Source: Trichinella spiralis (lineage: Eukaryota; Nematoda; Enoplea; Trichinellida; Trichinellidae). From it: a stretch of DNA of 64,000 bases. The stretch's first letter is position 1; every line of letters begins with the position of its first letter. This document shows, piece by piece, positions 1 through 21,235 of the stretch. The stretch spans positions 7,937,001 through 8,001,000 of the forward strand of contig CM012954.1 in assembly GCA_000181795.3 (NCBI GenBank). Direction: 5' to 3'. The position numbers and the translations under genes are program-made. A model generated the notes under the pieces. The model did no database searches. It was not told the origin of the DNA and saw only the letters and a list, made by a program, of their open reading frames with translations.

Positions 1-3000
1 TAGGGGGTGGATTGCTGAATTCCACAGACAAACGTTTGCCGAGAAAGTGAGCTCCATTTTGCCCAAGTCGTGCTCGTTCAGCGGCTTCTTCGTTGTCAAA
101 TTCAACATACGCCAAGCCTTTGCTTCTGCCACTCTTGTGCAAAACCAAACGCACACTTCTCAAATCACCATATTGCCTAGATGCAAAAAAAAATATGCAT
201 ATATGGATGGATAATTATTTGTTCTCATCTCTTACCTGAAAAGAGTTTCCACCTCGTTTTCGGTGGCAAATGTGGGAATATTTTTTACAAAAAGTTTGTT
301 CTTTTCCAAACCGACCGAATATTGGAATCCAGAATTTGGCTTATCCGACTGTTGACCAGTTTCGACATCACCTCGGCAAACCGATACATACATCGGCCGT
401 CCATCAATGCAACGACGGTCCATTTTCAGCGCCTTCTTCACACTGGCTTCATCTTTGTAATCAACATACGCGTAACCTTTGCTACGGTTCGGTCTGAGCA
501 TGATCATTCGCACGTCGACCACTTCACCAGCTTCGGCCATCGTATCTTTCAGACGTTCTTTAGACAAAGCGAAATCCAAATTGCTCACGAATACCGTATT
601 CGCATGTTTCGTACTTTTGTCGTTTGTTGTTTCCAACGTCGACTGTTCGACAACTCTAACAACGATGGATAATAATCGAAACAAGATAAAGTAGATCAAA
701 AAAGGCATTAATTACTCTGCTTGTTTCGCATGGGATTCGGCGGTTTTTGTCTTCTTCGGAACTGGCGGAATGAGAAATCCGTCCGCATCGACTTGCACAG
801 CATCTTCTCGTCCCACCGCAGTACTGATTTCAACGGTCCCAAGTGAATCTTTCTTGAAGTGATCTTTCGATGATGCTTTTTCACCAACGCTGACGTACGG
901 CTTCACCGAAACCCCATCCCGTTGCATTGCTGAATTCAACAATTCTTCTCCTACTTCTTCTTCTTGTTGTTCGGCTCGTTTCTTTGCAGTCTGTTGTTGT
1001 TTCTTGCGTTGCAATTTCCCCTGAAATCGATATGCAAATTATTTCAAAAACAACAAAATTCACAAACCTTGCTCTGAATATCCTTCAGTCGCATCTGATG
1101 TCGTTCAATGCGATGCATCGTCGACAGCACGTCGTCCAAAGTTCCCTTTTCGTTCACGTACTGTAGCCATTCGGCAAACAAAGCCGCATGGTGTTCGGAC
1201 AGTGAATTTGCCGCCTGCTGATAAATTGAACAGACGTGCTGAAAATCGCCGTGCTGCCTCTCCAGCCAAACGTAATCGAGCCACAAAGTGGGATTCGTGC
1301 CACCGGCTTCGTGCATTATTTCCTTCCAGAGCAGTCGAGCGGCGTTCATGTCCTTGCAATCGTCCGCCGCGAACCGAGCCCAACTCTGCCGGTACCAGAA
1401 ATCCGCATCCCAAGCCCCGTGGAATCGATCTTTCAAAATTTCAGCACCATCTTCGAATCCCTAACATCAACAAATATTAGGATAACAAATTTCAAAAAAA
1501 AAATCAAATGTACAACATTCATTATCAAATAATTTACCAGCATATTCAACCTCGATTACCTAAGTACTACTTAAAAACACTTTCCTCAATTCACGCATTT
1601 AGTTCAAATTTACTTTTTGCTGGGCACATTTCCAAGTAAAACTGCAATAAATTAAATAAAAATATTCTCATCTTTAGTAAAAATTCAAACTCATATTAAA
1701 AGTCAACCATCACCGGTACATGCAAAAAAAAACATCAATGTGCACACAAAACTAGTCTTTGTACTAGTCAATAAAATAAATAAATACCACATTACCACCA
1801 TCATTACAGTACTTTACCAAAACATTACAAATGTTACAAATGATGATCCAATGAAAACGATTTAAAACAAAACTTTCAAATTTATACATTTAGTTTAATA
1901 ATACAATAAAGCGCTAAACAGATAAGATACGAGTATGATTTGGTGCAAAAAAAAACAAATACTTGCCTTAATAACTTCAGAATACTGTCCACCTTCTGTT
2001 GAGATGAATCTTTTCCGTTGATAAATGTGAGTTAACAATAATTCTACAGTTTCTAATTGCGAATAGGAAATTTCAAGTGCATCTGTCATGACTTTTGATA
2101 TAATTGACCAGTCGCATTTGAATCGCTCGCAAGCAAGCAAATACATTTGCCTTATTTTCATCGATCTTGGGCAAGAACGGACAGCTCTTCCATAAACAGG
2201 CAACGTAACGTCAGGTAAATTCATATTTCTAAAACAGATGAATAGAAAAAAAAATCTGAAAAAGCACATAAATTACTCGTTAAGCCAGTTCAAATAGCGC
2301 AGCCACAATGTTTCGTCAGTGTAACAGTGAAGAATAGCACGTTCAAAAAGGACTTGTAAACGTGCGGGAGATTTCTGCTTCATTTCGAAATCTATATAAG
2401 CGGAAAATTTCGAAGAACGAGGCCCACTGTACGACTCTAGTTGCTTTTCAAAACTTTCCAACATTTCCAATTCCTTTAAAGCGCTTCTATAAGCAAACTC
2501 TGTCGCTTTATCTACTTCAGCACCGTTCAACAGATCTTTATATTCCTGAAAAAAAATTATTTTATTTAATCTTTTTCCAAATCGCAACGTTTAAACTGTT
2601 CTCTACTTCATATGCTTCACGCAGTCCAATATGGGGAACAGACAATTGACGACGAAAAACCGATAAATATTGTGCTTTTTCATCAGATGGAGATGAAGAA
2701 CTACCATTCGGTTGATGCAGTGGAGTCATTGCCATTTCAAAATCGCGATACATTTGCCAAATTGTTGACGCTTCAGCGACATTCAATCCCACAGCAGTAA
2801 TTGCTTGTTCAATACGACTGCGCATCTGTAAAAATAACATTGAAAAAATTGAAAGTAAAAAAAATAACCAAAAAAATAAACAAATTCTCAATTTACTTCA
2901 TCCGGTTGTGATGCAGTGCAATAAAGATTCAAATATTCCATCCAAAGATGCAATGATGCGGGAAAATCTTTCAACCCCTGTTCAAACATAGACAATATGT

Positions 3001-3364
3001 CTGCTGTCGGAGTTTCCAATTCCAACTCATCGCCAATCCATTCTAACCATACATTTGGTAAAAGAACAAAACGACGGCTCATTTCACGACGCGTTTCACG
3101 TAGTTCTATTAACTCTCCAGCGCATTTCAATGCTTGCACAAGATCGTTGTAAACTGAGAAACTTGTAGGATTATCAATTACCTAAAAAATATAGCAAAAG
3201 CAAATTAAATACACTATATAAATGTAAAAAAGAGAGAGAAAAAAACAAACCATCTGACGCAAGTTAGTGAGCTGCGCGTCAAGTTCATCATCTAAATGGG
3301 AATCAAAATCCATATCGTTAAGTTCTTCTCCAAGTTCTTCCATATCTTCAGCGCTTTGATTCAT
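1..3364 (-). CDS. sart-3: SART3-like U4/U6 snRNP recycling factor, 3' end cut by window edge
   Basis: Nine exons join in phase on the minus strand: 3364-3251, 3181-2897, 2825-2607, 2545-2277, 2228-1967, 1460-1068, 1020-716, 655-236 and 176-1, giving 814 codons before the window edge. The protein has an acidic N-terminus (residues 1-38), a block of HAT (half-a-TPR) repeats with W..Y and LW..I signatures (about 40-500), a Lys/Glu-rich linker, RRM1 from about 635 (RNP2 TVFVSNL, RNP1 KGYAYVDY) and RRM2 from about 728 (RNP2 LFVKNI, RNP1 KGLAYVEF). HAT repeats followed by two RRMs is the SART3/Prp24-type layout. The family binds U6 and reanneals U4/U6 snRNP in the nucleus; the HAT part also recruits USP15/USP4 in vertebrates. 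Human SART3 is about 963 residues, so the missing part should be mainly the C-terminal LSm-contact tail. The start is the first Met of the acidic exon, with A-rich sequence before it. Confidence 0.9.
1461..1966 (-). other. GC-AG intron inside the SART3-like gene
   Basis: The exon ending at 1967 closes with AAG and is followed on the minus strand by GCAAGT, a donor with GC instead of GT but otherwise matching the consensus. The acceptor TTAG precedes base 1460. Only this donor keeps the frame (phase 0 to phase 0) between the HAT exon ending SEVIK and the exon starting GFEDGAEIL. No suitable GT donor lies just upstream. The 506-base length makes a skipped microexon possible. Confidence 0.75.
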
Positions 3365-4244
3365 TATTCTATTTGTCTATAATGTAATTCATACTTCAAA
3401 TGCATTACCATAAAAATATCCATTTACGTTTAAAAATCATTTCCGAAATAACACATTATGCTTACTGCCTACTAATGACAAACTACTGCATAAAAAACAA
3501 CATTACATACATTTTCACAAAAAAATTTTAAAATATGGTAATTTACGTTTCAGTACATTTACTATTTCCAAAAGTCAGCCAAATCTTAAAAAAACGCCCA
3601 TAATACAGTACGCTTATTTATAATAGAAGTTTCAGGAAAACAAATTCAATCACATGAATATTAAAATTAATACAATTTTATATATTTCATAAATTCCAAG
3701 AAAGCTTCAACTTTATCAGTAATAATGTTAAAATGCTTCGCATAAGCAAATGCAAAATGCTTACAGTATGCTATTTTAAAGTTTGCTCAAAAATGCATTC
3801 TTATTTTTTTAATCAAAAGCTGTAACTGCATTATTATTTGTGTCTATACTTATTTTTTGTACCATGTATAATCGTCATTCATTTTATTTTTTTACTACTT
3901 TTAAAATATCAATGATAACAAGTTCGACGTTTTTTAATTAGAAAAAGTCGAATGTTCACATTTTAAAAATATAGTATATATATTTTTAGTCTTATTTTAA
4001 TAAAAATTATCTCATTTTATACAAAAAAATATTTATAACTTTATTAAACAATGATGAACTATTGTTGTTATTGTATTGTTAGGAATTGCACAAAAATGAT
4101 TTTCAAGTACATTGTGATTATCCTGAGCCTTACAATTACTATTTAAACGCAGTTGTGACCTCTGCAGATTATTTTGCAGTTAGCATCAGTCGTGTTGTGG
4201 CGTGTTCGTTTCTTACCTTACTTGCAGAACGTGCGCTTGTTTTG
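3365..4244. other. Divergent intergenic region and 5' leader of the first HAD gene
   Basis: This A+T-rich stretch separates the SART3 start (minus) from the first HAD phosphatase (plus). No convincing ORF is seen. The right end, about 4150-4244, is less A+T-rich and ends in TTTTG followed by the strong donor GTAAGT at 4245, so it is probably a non-coding first exon of the HAD gene. A TCAGTCG initiator-like string lies near 4186. Promoters for both genes presumably lie here. Confidence 0.4.
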
Positions 4245-4907
4245 GTAAGTTGATGCATCTTTGAAAATGTCTATTTTCATAATTTATAATTTTAAACTTC
4301 GAAATAATTTTAAGCTTATATTTTAGCATAAATATTGTATAAATGAATTAAATTAATAAAATATAAACTATAAACGTTATTTCTTTTCTTTGTGTCATAT
4401 TGTTTTGAGTTTCAGAAGTTTATGCAAATTTGGTTAATTATTTCCTAAACTTAATATGCCTAAATTTCATGTAATGACGGCAAAGTTTTCATATTGATCC
4501 ATTTCCATTGCGTGTTTGGGTGATTTTTTGCAAAACTTATTAATAGTTTCATAGATTTGAAATTCGATTTATAAAATAAGCGCACCAATCGTTATTCTTT
4601 TTGTCGAGTTATGCGCATGTGAGTGACATTTTTGTTAGCAAAGCTGCGTGGAATAATTCACTTGCCACGAAACACCATGGAAAAAGTGCAGTCTTGCATT
4701 TTATTTCAAATCAAGCTTAAGTCAAGCGTTTGCAGATTTGCAAATAATTTTAAATTTCGAGAAACGATTCAATTCAGGTTTTGTTTAAAGTTCAGCTCAG
4801 TTTAAAACAGCTTTTAAACCAATCAGTCGATGATTTTTGTTTTGCAAAATAGCAATTTACTATCAGTTTATTTTATCGATATATATTTTATTTATTTATA
4901 TTTTAAG
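4245..4907 (+). other. Probable 5'-UTR intron of the first HAD phosphatase gene
   Basis: A consensus donor GTAAGT at 4245 can pair with the acceptor TTTTAAG ending at 4907, immediately before the tandem ATG ATG at 4908. The open frame continues upstream of 4908 to 4830, but that extension is A+T-rich and hydrophobic and looks like intron read-through. Inferred from splice signals only. Confidence 0.5.
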
Positions 4908-5699
4908 ATGATGGTATTCAAGATGGGAAAATCATTTCTTCGAACTTTGCCGTCTGTCCAACGTAGAACCTGTTGCAACGAGTTGGACAGAAAAAAACAA
5001 CAATTTGGCAAAGTAACGCACGTTATTTTCGACATGGATGGACTGTTACTTGATACCGAAACAGTCCACGAACAATGCATTGGCGCCATCATGAAAAAAT
5101 ATGGAAAAGTGTTCGACTGGCAGTTAAGCTTGAGAATTTTGGGTGCTTCAGAAAAAGATGGCGCTGAAATATTGATCGATGAAGCACAACTGCCATTAAC
5201 AGTAGAAGAATTTATAAAAGAGACGGCAGAGCTCGAAGTGGAGCAATTTTCCCAGTGCAATCTGATGCCCGGTGCAGAACGTCTGCTGAAACACCTGCAC
5301 CATTGTAATATACCAATGGCATTGTGTACCAGTGAAAGAGAAGAATATTATCTCTTGAAAACAAAGAACCATCAGCAGCTGTTCCGGTTATTGAATCACC
5401 GAGTCTGTGTGCCGAATAACCCGGAAATCAAGCGCGGAAAGCCATATCCCGATTGTTATTTGGCTTGCGCTTCCAGATTTCCGAAACCGGCACTTCATCC
5501 AAGCCAAGTGCTCGTTTTCGAAGACTCTTTAAACGGCACAATGAGCGCTTTGAGAGCTGGAATGCAGGTGGTCATGGTTCCAGACTCGCGCATGGATGAA
5601 GACAAAAGGAGGCTGGCCACTTATTCACTGCAATCATTGGATCAGTTCAAACCTGAACTGTTTGGCCTGCCAGCCTTTCCTTCATCGTCCGGTGAATGA
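4908..5699 (+). CDS. HAD-superfamily phosphatase, pseudouridine-5'-phosphatase (PUDP/HDHD1, Gs1) type, copy 1
   Basis: A single coding exon gives 263 residues from the ATG at 4908. HAD motif I is FDMDGLLLDTE with the catalytic pair Asp42 and Asp44; motif II is CTSE; the motif III lysine is in RGKPYPD; motif IV is VFEDSLNG. Length, helical cap and the LDTE after motif I fit the beta-phosphoglucomutase/PUDP-like group, whose best known member dephosphorylates pseudouridine 5'-phosphate from RNA turnover. The substrate here is inferred from family only. About 36 residues precede the HAD core, Arg/Lys-rich with few acids (MGKSFLRTLPSVQRR), which could be a mitochondrial targeting peptide; copy 2 lacks this extension. 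The downstream tandem paralogue is roughly half identical by eye. Confidence 0.85.
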   Translation: MMVFKMGKSFLRTLPSVQRRTCCNELDRKKQQFGKVTHVIFDMDGLLLDTETVHEQCIGAIMKKYGKVFDWQLSLRILGASEKDGAEILIDEAQLPLTVEEFIKETAELEVEQFSQCNLMPGAERLLKHLHHCNIPMALCTSEREEYYLLKTKNHQQLFRLLNHRVCVPNNPEIKRGKPYPDCYLACASRFPKPALHPSQVLVFEDSLNGTMSALRAGMQVVMVPDSRMDEDKRRLATYSLQSLDQFKPELFGLPAFPSSSGE

Positions 5700-6824
5700 A
5701 GCTATTATTCCTGTAATAATTGTTTGCATTGTCTCATTCATATATGAAGAACAATAAGCTGATAGAAATCGCTTAACCTTATTTCTTTTTATCCCTTAGT
5801 TTTATTGTTGTTGTTACATATTCCATGATGCCATAAAAATTCCACTGTTTTAGCAATATTGAAGTTTAATATGAAGTCTGAAATGAAAAAAAATAATAAT
5901 GAAATAAAATGTTGATTGTTGTCGATTATTGCCAGTTTCAAAAGTTCTTACCATAACTTGAAAATACTTATTGCATACTGTGCAACGTTGCAAAGAACCA
6001 ATGCGGGTGTGAAGGCGAAATTCAATTGTTGACATAACGATGATAAAAAGAATAAATTCAGAAATGAACAAAATAAAAATTGGATAAGAACAATTTCGCA
6101 AGCTACAATGTCACATGATTAATTTATTTTAACATTAAAAATGTATAAGTAAATTTATGCATTTTGCAAAGGAGCAATAGTGTAGCGATTGATGTTATTT
6201 GTTTATAAGCAAAAGCAAATGTTTTGCAGCATTGCCAACGGACGTGTATATATATATATATATATAATTATAAGAGGTAAATTAGAAATAGTACAGTGAA
6301 TAAAAATGCTTCAGTGGTGTTGAAAGAGCAACTAAGTTTGCAAAGATTAAGGTAAATTTTACCAAATTAATTTTTACCTGTAAAGTTAGCTATTAAGTTA
6401 GAATTCAAGAAACAATTATCATACAGTTTCTTCATGCAAAAAGTCAAGATTTATGAATTCTATGTTCAACATTAAAAGGTCATAAGTATTATAAAACTTC
6501 CGCCAATGGCAAACGTTATCAAAGCATTAAAATTGTTAATCATTATGTCAAATCTGAAATGATAGCCAATAAACAAACTGAGACGACATTTGTGAGATTA
6601 AATCAAGATGTTGATTGTTCAAAGGTTGCAGTGGAAAACAATCGCAGAAAGCGTCAGCTCACTGGTTGGTTTCTTGCAGTTGTCAAGGTCGCCTTTAACT
6701 GAACATAATAAACATTTCTAAATGTTCCAAATCTGCTCTTCTCTTATATGCTTATTCATTTGTGTTCATTGTTTCAATTTTAATTTAGATCTACCTTGAT
6801 TGCGTTGTAAAAAGCAAAGTTGAA
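5700..6824. other. Spacer between the two HAD genes
   Basis: It holds the 3'-UTR of copy 1, a TA dinucleotide run at 6246-6266 and the probable 5' leader of copy 2. An acceptor-like TTTAG ends at 6788, 36 bases before the copy 2 ATG, so a 5'-UTR intron is likely there too. Nothing else is supported; the minus-strand ORF at 5850-6101 has no gene-like features. Confidence 0.4.
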
Positions 6825-7526
6825 ATGAATGCAAATGCAAAATTCCCGCCTGTCACTCACGTTATTTTCGACTTGGACGGTTTGCTATTGGATACAGAAA
6901 CAGTGCACGGAGAATGCATCAACGAAGTGATGAAAAGGTTTGGCAAAGAACTTACTTATGATATGGCTGCTTTAATCAGAGGTCGACCACAGAAAGACGG
7001 CTTTCAGTTTTTGGTTGAAGAAGCCAAATTACCAATATCTGCTGAGGAATTGATCAAACTGACTGACGAAAAGGAAAAAGGCCGATTTCCCGAAAGCAAA
7101 TTGATGCCCGGCGTTGAACGACTGGTGAACCATTTGCACAAACACAACATCCCTATAGCAGTTTGCACCAGCGAAAAGAGAGAATATTATAATCTGAAAA
7201 TTTCCAGATATACAGAAATATTCAAGTTAATGCATCATGAAACTTGCATTGCTGACGAAAAGCAGATCACTCGTGGCAAACCACATCCTGACGGTTATCT
7301 GTTCTGTGCGAAGCTTTTCGATCCTCCACTACCTCAGGCAAATCAAATTCTTGTCTTTGAAGATTCAGTTAGTGGTGCTTCATCCGGCTTGGCTGCAGGG
7401 ATGCAAGTCGTCCTTGTACCAGATGAATCCCTGGATAAATCCAAGTATCCCAAAGTGACGTGTTCACTCAAATCGCTGCTTGATTTTAAACCAGAATGCT
7501 TTGGTTTGCCACCGTATGATGATTGA
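6825..7526 (+). CDS. HAD-superfamily phosphatase, pseudouridine-5'-phosphatase (PUDP/HDHD1, Gs1) type, copy 2
   Basis: An intronless coding region of 233 residues. Motif I is FDLDGLLLDTE with Asp16 and Asp18; motif II is CTSE; motif III has the lysine in RGKPHPD; motif IV is VFEDSVSG. The C-terminal FKPECFGLPP parallels FKPELFGLPA of copy 1, showing homology over the whole length. This copy starts almost directly at the HAD core, as cytosolic family members do, so the pair may differ in location. All catalytic positions are kept in both copies and neither looks like a pseudogene. The reaction (phosphate monoester hydrolysis, Mg-dependent) is secure at superfamily level; the pseudouridine monophosphate substrate is inference. 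Confidence 0.87.
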   Translation: MNANAKFPPVTHVIFDLDGLLLDTETVHGECINEVMKRFGKELTYDMAALIRGRPQKDGFQFLVEEAKLPISAEELIKLTDEKEKGRFPESKLMPGVERLVNHLHKHNIPIAVCTSEKREYYNLKISRYTEIFKLMHHETCIADEKQITRGKPHPDGYLFCAKLFDPPLPQANQILVFEDSVSGASSGLAAGMQVVLVPDESLDKSKYPKVTCSLKSLLDFKPECFGLPPYDD

Positions 7527-8298
7527 ATTTAAGTAATGTTGAGATTCAAATTCATTGTAAGATTTTACATATTACCAGGTTTTTATTTACTGGTTTCGAA
7601 TCGCTACGGTATACTGAGAAAAATCTGTTATTTTTGTTATTTGTTAATATAGGATGAAATAGAGAAGTGTTTTGGAAAGTTTTCATTCCAGTTAGCAAGA
7701 GTGATTCAGTGATGTTAAAAATAAATTGATTTTCATGAAGTTTCTTAAACAGAGTGTCGCATTACAATTTGCGTAAATTGTGATTAAAATTCACGTCACA
7801 TCGTTCAGTGTGATAAACTGATAGTAGCATAGCTAGAGCTGGAACAGTTGGCCATATTTATTTTTATTTATATGCTAGTTCAGTTAAATTATGAACACCT
7901 GTTCAACTAATTGGTGAGTGTTGATTCAATATTTTTCAAATTGTTATGTAGTGAAAAAGTTTGTTATTTGCATTGATAAAGAGCAATGAAATTTTTTAAA
8001 TAATTCCTTTTACATTTTACATCGTTGAAACAATATTTCAAATAAATGACAACTATCACACTGGACGACGGTGAAAAATGAAAATCATGTTTAACTTGCA
8101 TACTGTATTAACAACTTTTTTTCATTCATATTTTCAACATCTTAATAATTGTATAAATGTGTATAAAAGTGGAAATGGGGCATGAGAATGAAATTCAATA
8201 AAATTTAATTGTTATTGAAAACTGATAAACAAAAAAATCGACATTGCTTCGCAATAAAACGTAGCCAGTCAACTAAACCACAGATGAAACAAGTTGAA
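7527..8298. other. Convergent spacer between HAD copy 2 and unc-82
   Basis: Two 3' ends face each other here. It contains the HAD copy 2 3'-UTR and, on the minus strand, the unc-82 3'-UTR with an ATTAAA variant poly(A) signal at 8204-8209, about 90 bases past the unc-82 stop. No coding potential is seen. Confidence 0.4.
7720..7725 (+). promoter_or_regulatory. Poly(A) signal AATAAA of HAD copy 2
   Basis: A canonical AATAAA lies about 195 bases past the stop codon. It is the first exact hexamer after the gene; use is inferred. Confidence 0.45.
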
Positions 8299-18560
<10,262 letters not shown>

Positions 18561-20874
18561 TCACCGGGGTGGTAACAGATGGAACAACGGTAATTAATGA
18601 ACAAATTTGTTGTGTGATCAGTGTTGGATCATAAGTGGAAAACTAGCAAAGCAGAGAATACGCAGCCAAAGTGTGTAGCTGAAGCCGCACCACGACTTTA
18701 ACAATCATCTATCTACTTGATGCTATTTTCGTATTGCCTAGAAAATGATAAACCGTTGAAGTGAAATTAAAAATTGAAATGATGAAAAAAAATGAAGAAG
18801 AAAAAAGAATTAGAAAGAAAGTTGATTAAGAAGGAAAATATATAATAGAGGGAAGGATCGAGAGAGAAAGGGGAGAGAGAGAGAGCAAGAGGAGAGAGGT
18901 AGATACTATGTGTGTATGTGTGTGTATTTGATAAAAAGAAGCAGCGGTTAGGAGGAGTGTGACGCTGTTGATTGGCGCTCGATTCGCAAAAGAGAAAAGA
19001 AATAAGCTCAGCAGTGACGAGTTAGCCGGCCTGGTTGTGTGTGTAATAAGCAAGCGGTTGTGTTTGTGTGTGTGGAACTTGATTTCCAGAACTTGATCGT
19101 CAGAGAAACAAGCGGTGGCTGGTGGTGCGTCAACGTGTGTAGGATTCGCAACAGCACTAGTGTAGTTTAGTTGCTTTCTCTTATTCATGGCAGAAAAAGG
19201 TCTCCTCTCTTTTTCTACACCAGCTAGATATTAGCTGCTTCCATCTCTTCGATCTCACAGCTTCTTCTCTCCAATTATTCTTCGTTTTGTTTCTTCATAA
19301 TCTCACAAATCTTCTCTTATCCCCTTTCCATTTGCATACTCATTGAAAAAAAAATATATATGAAAAAAAATCAACCGATGCATCTTGAAATTGTGACTAC
19401 TCTGTTGTTGTACTGTGAATTTTTATTTTGTTGACAAGCAGAAATGGATTTTGCATAATGCAATTTCAACTCCAATACAACTTGCATTCTTCGTTCACCA
19501 CTTTAAGTTGGAAATGCTCTTAGCGCGTGAATTTGAAATTGAATTTCACCCCCAAAAAAAGCATCACTTCTTGCAAAGAGTGTATTATATTAAATTGGAG
19601 AAAAATAGAAAATGCGGCGAGAATATTTCCGAATAATTAATTAATCGTGCAGAATTATTTGTAATTTGAAAATTTCCACTGATGACTTGTTTTATTTTCG
19701 AGGCAGTGTTTTCATTTTGTTTCTATATTTATTCTTCGACAATTTTTCTCACGAGTCACTTGAATTTGATTTATTAGAAATGATTATTATTATTATACGT
19801 ACGTATAAAATATATTTTTGCGCATATTTGTTTTCGTCAACATTCTTGTGTGTAAATTTTAAGTTAATATTTTCAGTGCATTGTTTGTCTACTGAATTAC
19901 ATTTTCCCACAGAGGGGGTGGTTTTATTGGATAGAGTAAAATTTGAATTTGCTTAAAAATGAAATATTTCTTCGGTTGCGGTTTTATTTTCAATTTAATT
20001 TGATTGTTCGACTTGGAAAATGAATACAGAAAAGAAAAATTCCGTATAAAAGTTGATTTTTGAATTAATTTTACTCTCAATGCACTTTTTTTCGATATAA
20101 TTCAGTGCAAATTTTCTTGTAAATTTTTCTTTTCTTTGAAATCGTTAACCTGAATATCTTGAATTGATTTTTTTCCATCCATAACATTGAAAAATGTACC
20201 ATTAGAATTGTCTTCTCATTCGCGAGTAATTGTGAAGTCAGTTGGATGGTAGATGTGAAAAGAGAAATAGAAATACTGTTCAAGATGCGGAAGACTTATT
20301 ATTCTTCTTATTACTTTTATATTGCTGTTTGTTATTTATCATAATTAGGGGTAAATATAGTTTTACTGACCAAGTTTTGATTTCATCGATTATTTTTCCA
20401 CTTGTATCTTTGCCACAATTAATTATGGGATAGAATTTAAATATGAGGATTTGTATTTTGTATTTTATGTATTAGCCTTATTTGAAGAAAATTAAAATTT
20501 GAATAGTATATTCCAGACGTAAATTATTGTTGAATATCTATTTGAGGCATTTGCAAGCAGAAAATGTAGTGAGTGCAAAATAATCAAACATTTTAACCAC
20601 TAAATGGACGTAAAAAGATGGTGGAATTGTGTTTTGGTTGCACATAGCTGTAGAGTTTTTTTATTCACGAGTGATAAGCACAGCGAATAGTAATTAATTA
20701 CTCTTCAGTATTCATGCAGTTGAGAATTTGCAACTTGAAATGCATCAAATTTTTCAGTAATGCTAATTATTGTTTTTCTAATTGGATATCAAAGATAACC
20801 ATCCGGTTTTTTAAATGCCGGTAGATAGCTTTTGCTAGCTTAAATGATACATATATACAGACTGTTATTCAGAA

Positions 20875-21035
20875 GAATAGCAGCGCTGCACACTCCCACG
20901 AACCAACACTGATCGAATTCCCGGTGAGGGGCCGCCGCTTAATAAACCCTGCTTCCGAGTGACGGCGGTGATTTGCTTACCCGGCGGGCATTGCAGATTA
21001 AGCATAGGGGCGTGTACACTGGCGGTTTATAATAC
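20875..21035. other. Isolated G+C-rich, hairpin-capable block of unknown nature
   Basis: About 160 bases stand out sharply from the A+T-rich surroundings. They contain a potential stem CCGCCG / CGGCGG (near 20932 and 20965) closing a loop of about 27 bases, plus CCCGGTGAGGGG and CCCGGCGGGC. Stop codons occur in the frames I read, so coding is unlikely. It could be a structured non-coding RNA gene, a 5S- or tRNA-derived retroelement, or a fragment of one. I compared it from memory with 5S, U1-U6, 7SL, RNase P and 7SK and found no convincing match. Confidence 0.35.
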
Positions 21036-21204
21036 GAAATTTACACGATATGCATATACAGACAACTAAGCGGCTACAACGAACAAGCGGGTAGAACTTG
21101 ACTGAACTGGTTGAAACTTCTTCGGCTAGTTCTAGAATATGGCTATCGTTAGCATAGCATTTCCATGCAGTGTAATTTAAAAATTTGAAACATTAAAAGC
21201 ACTG

Positions 21205-21235
21205 GATTAATTAGTTAATTAATTAATTAATTAAT
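21205..21235. repeat. TTAA repeat
   Basis: A run of ATTA/TTAA units in the unc-82 to egl-19 spacer. Confidence 0.75.

Noticed and set aside
5850-6101. Minus-strand ORF with a CxxC pair between the HAD genes
   Set aside because: One CxxC in a hydrophobic A+T-driven ORF is not evidence for a zinc-binding protein.
18826-19188. Minus-strand ORF of 120 codons upstream of unc-82
   Set aside because: It is built from GA/GT simple repeats (Leu/Ser/His runs), has no homologous motif, and lies in the presumed unc-82 leader.
20875-21035. Possible SRP RNA, 5S rRNA or tRNA-derived gene
   Set aside because: SRP helix 8 needs CAGG opposite AGCAG around the GGAA loop, and the CAGG side is missing; 5S boxes A and C and a proper B box are not found. 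Kept only as an unidentified block.
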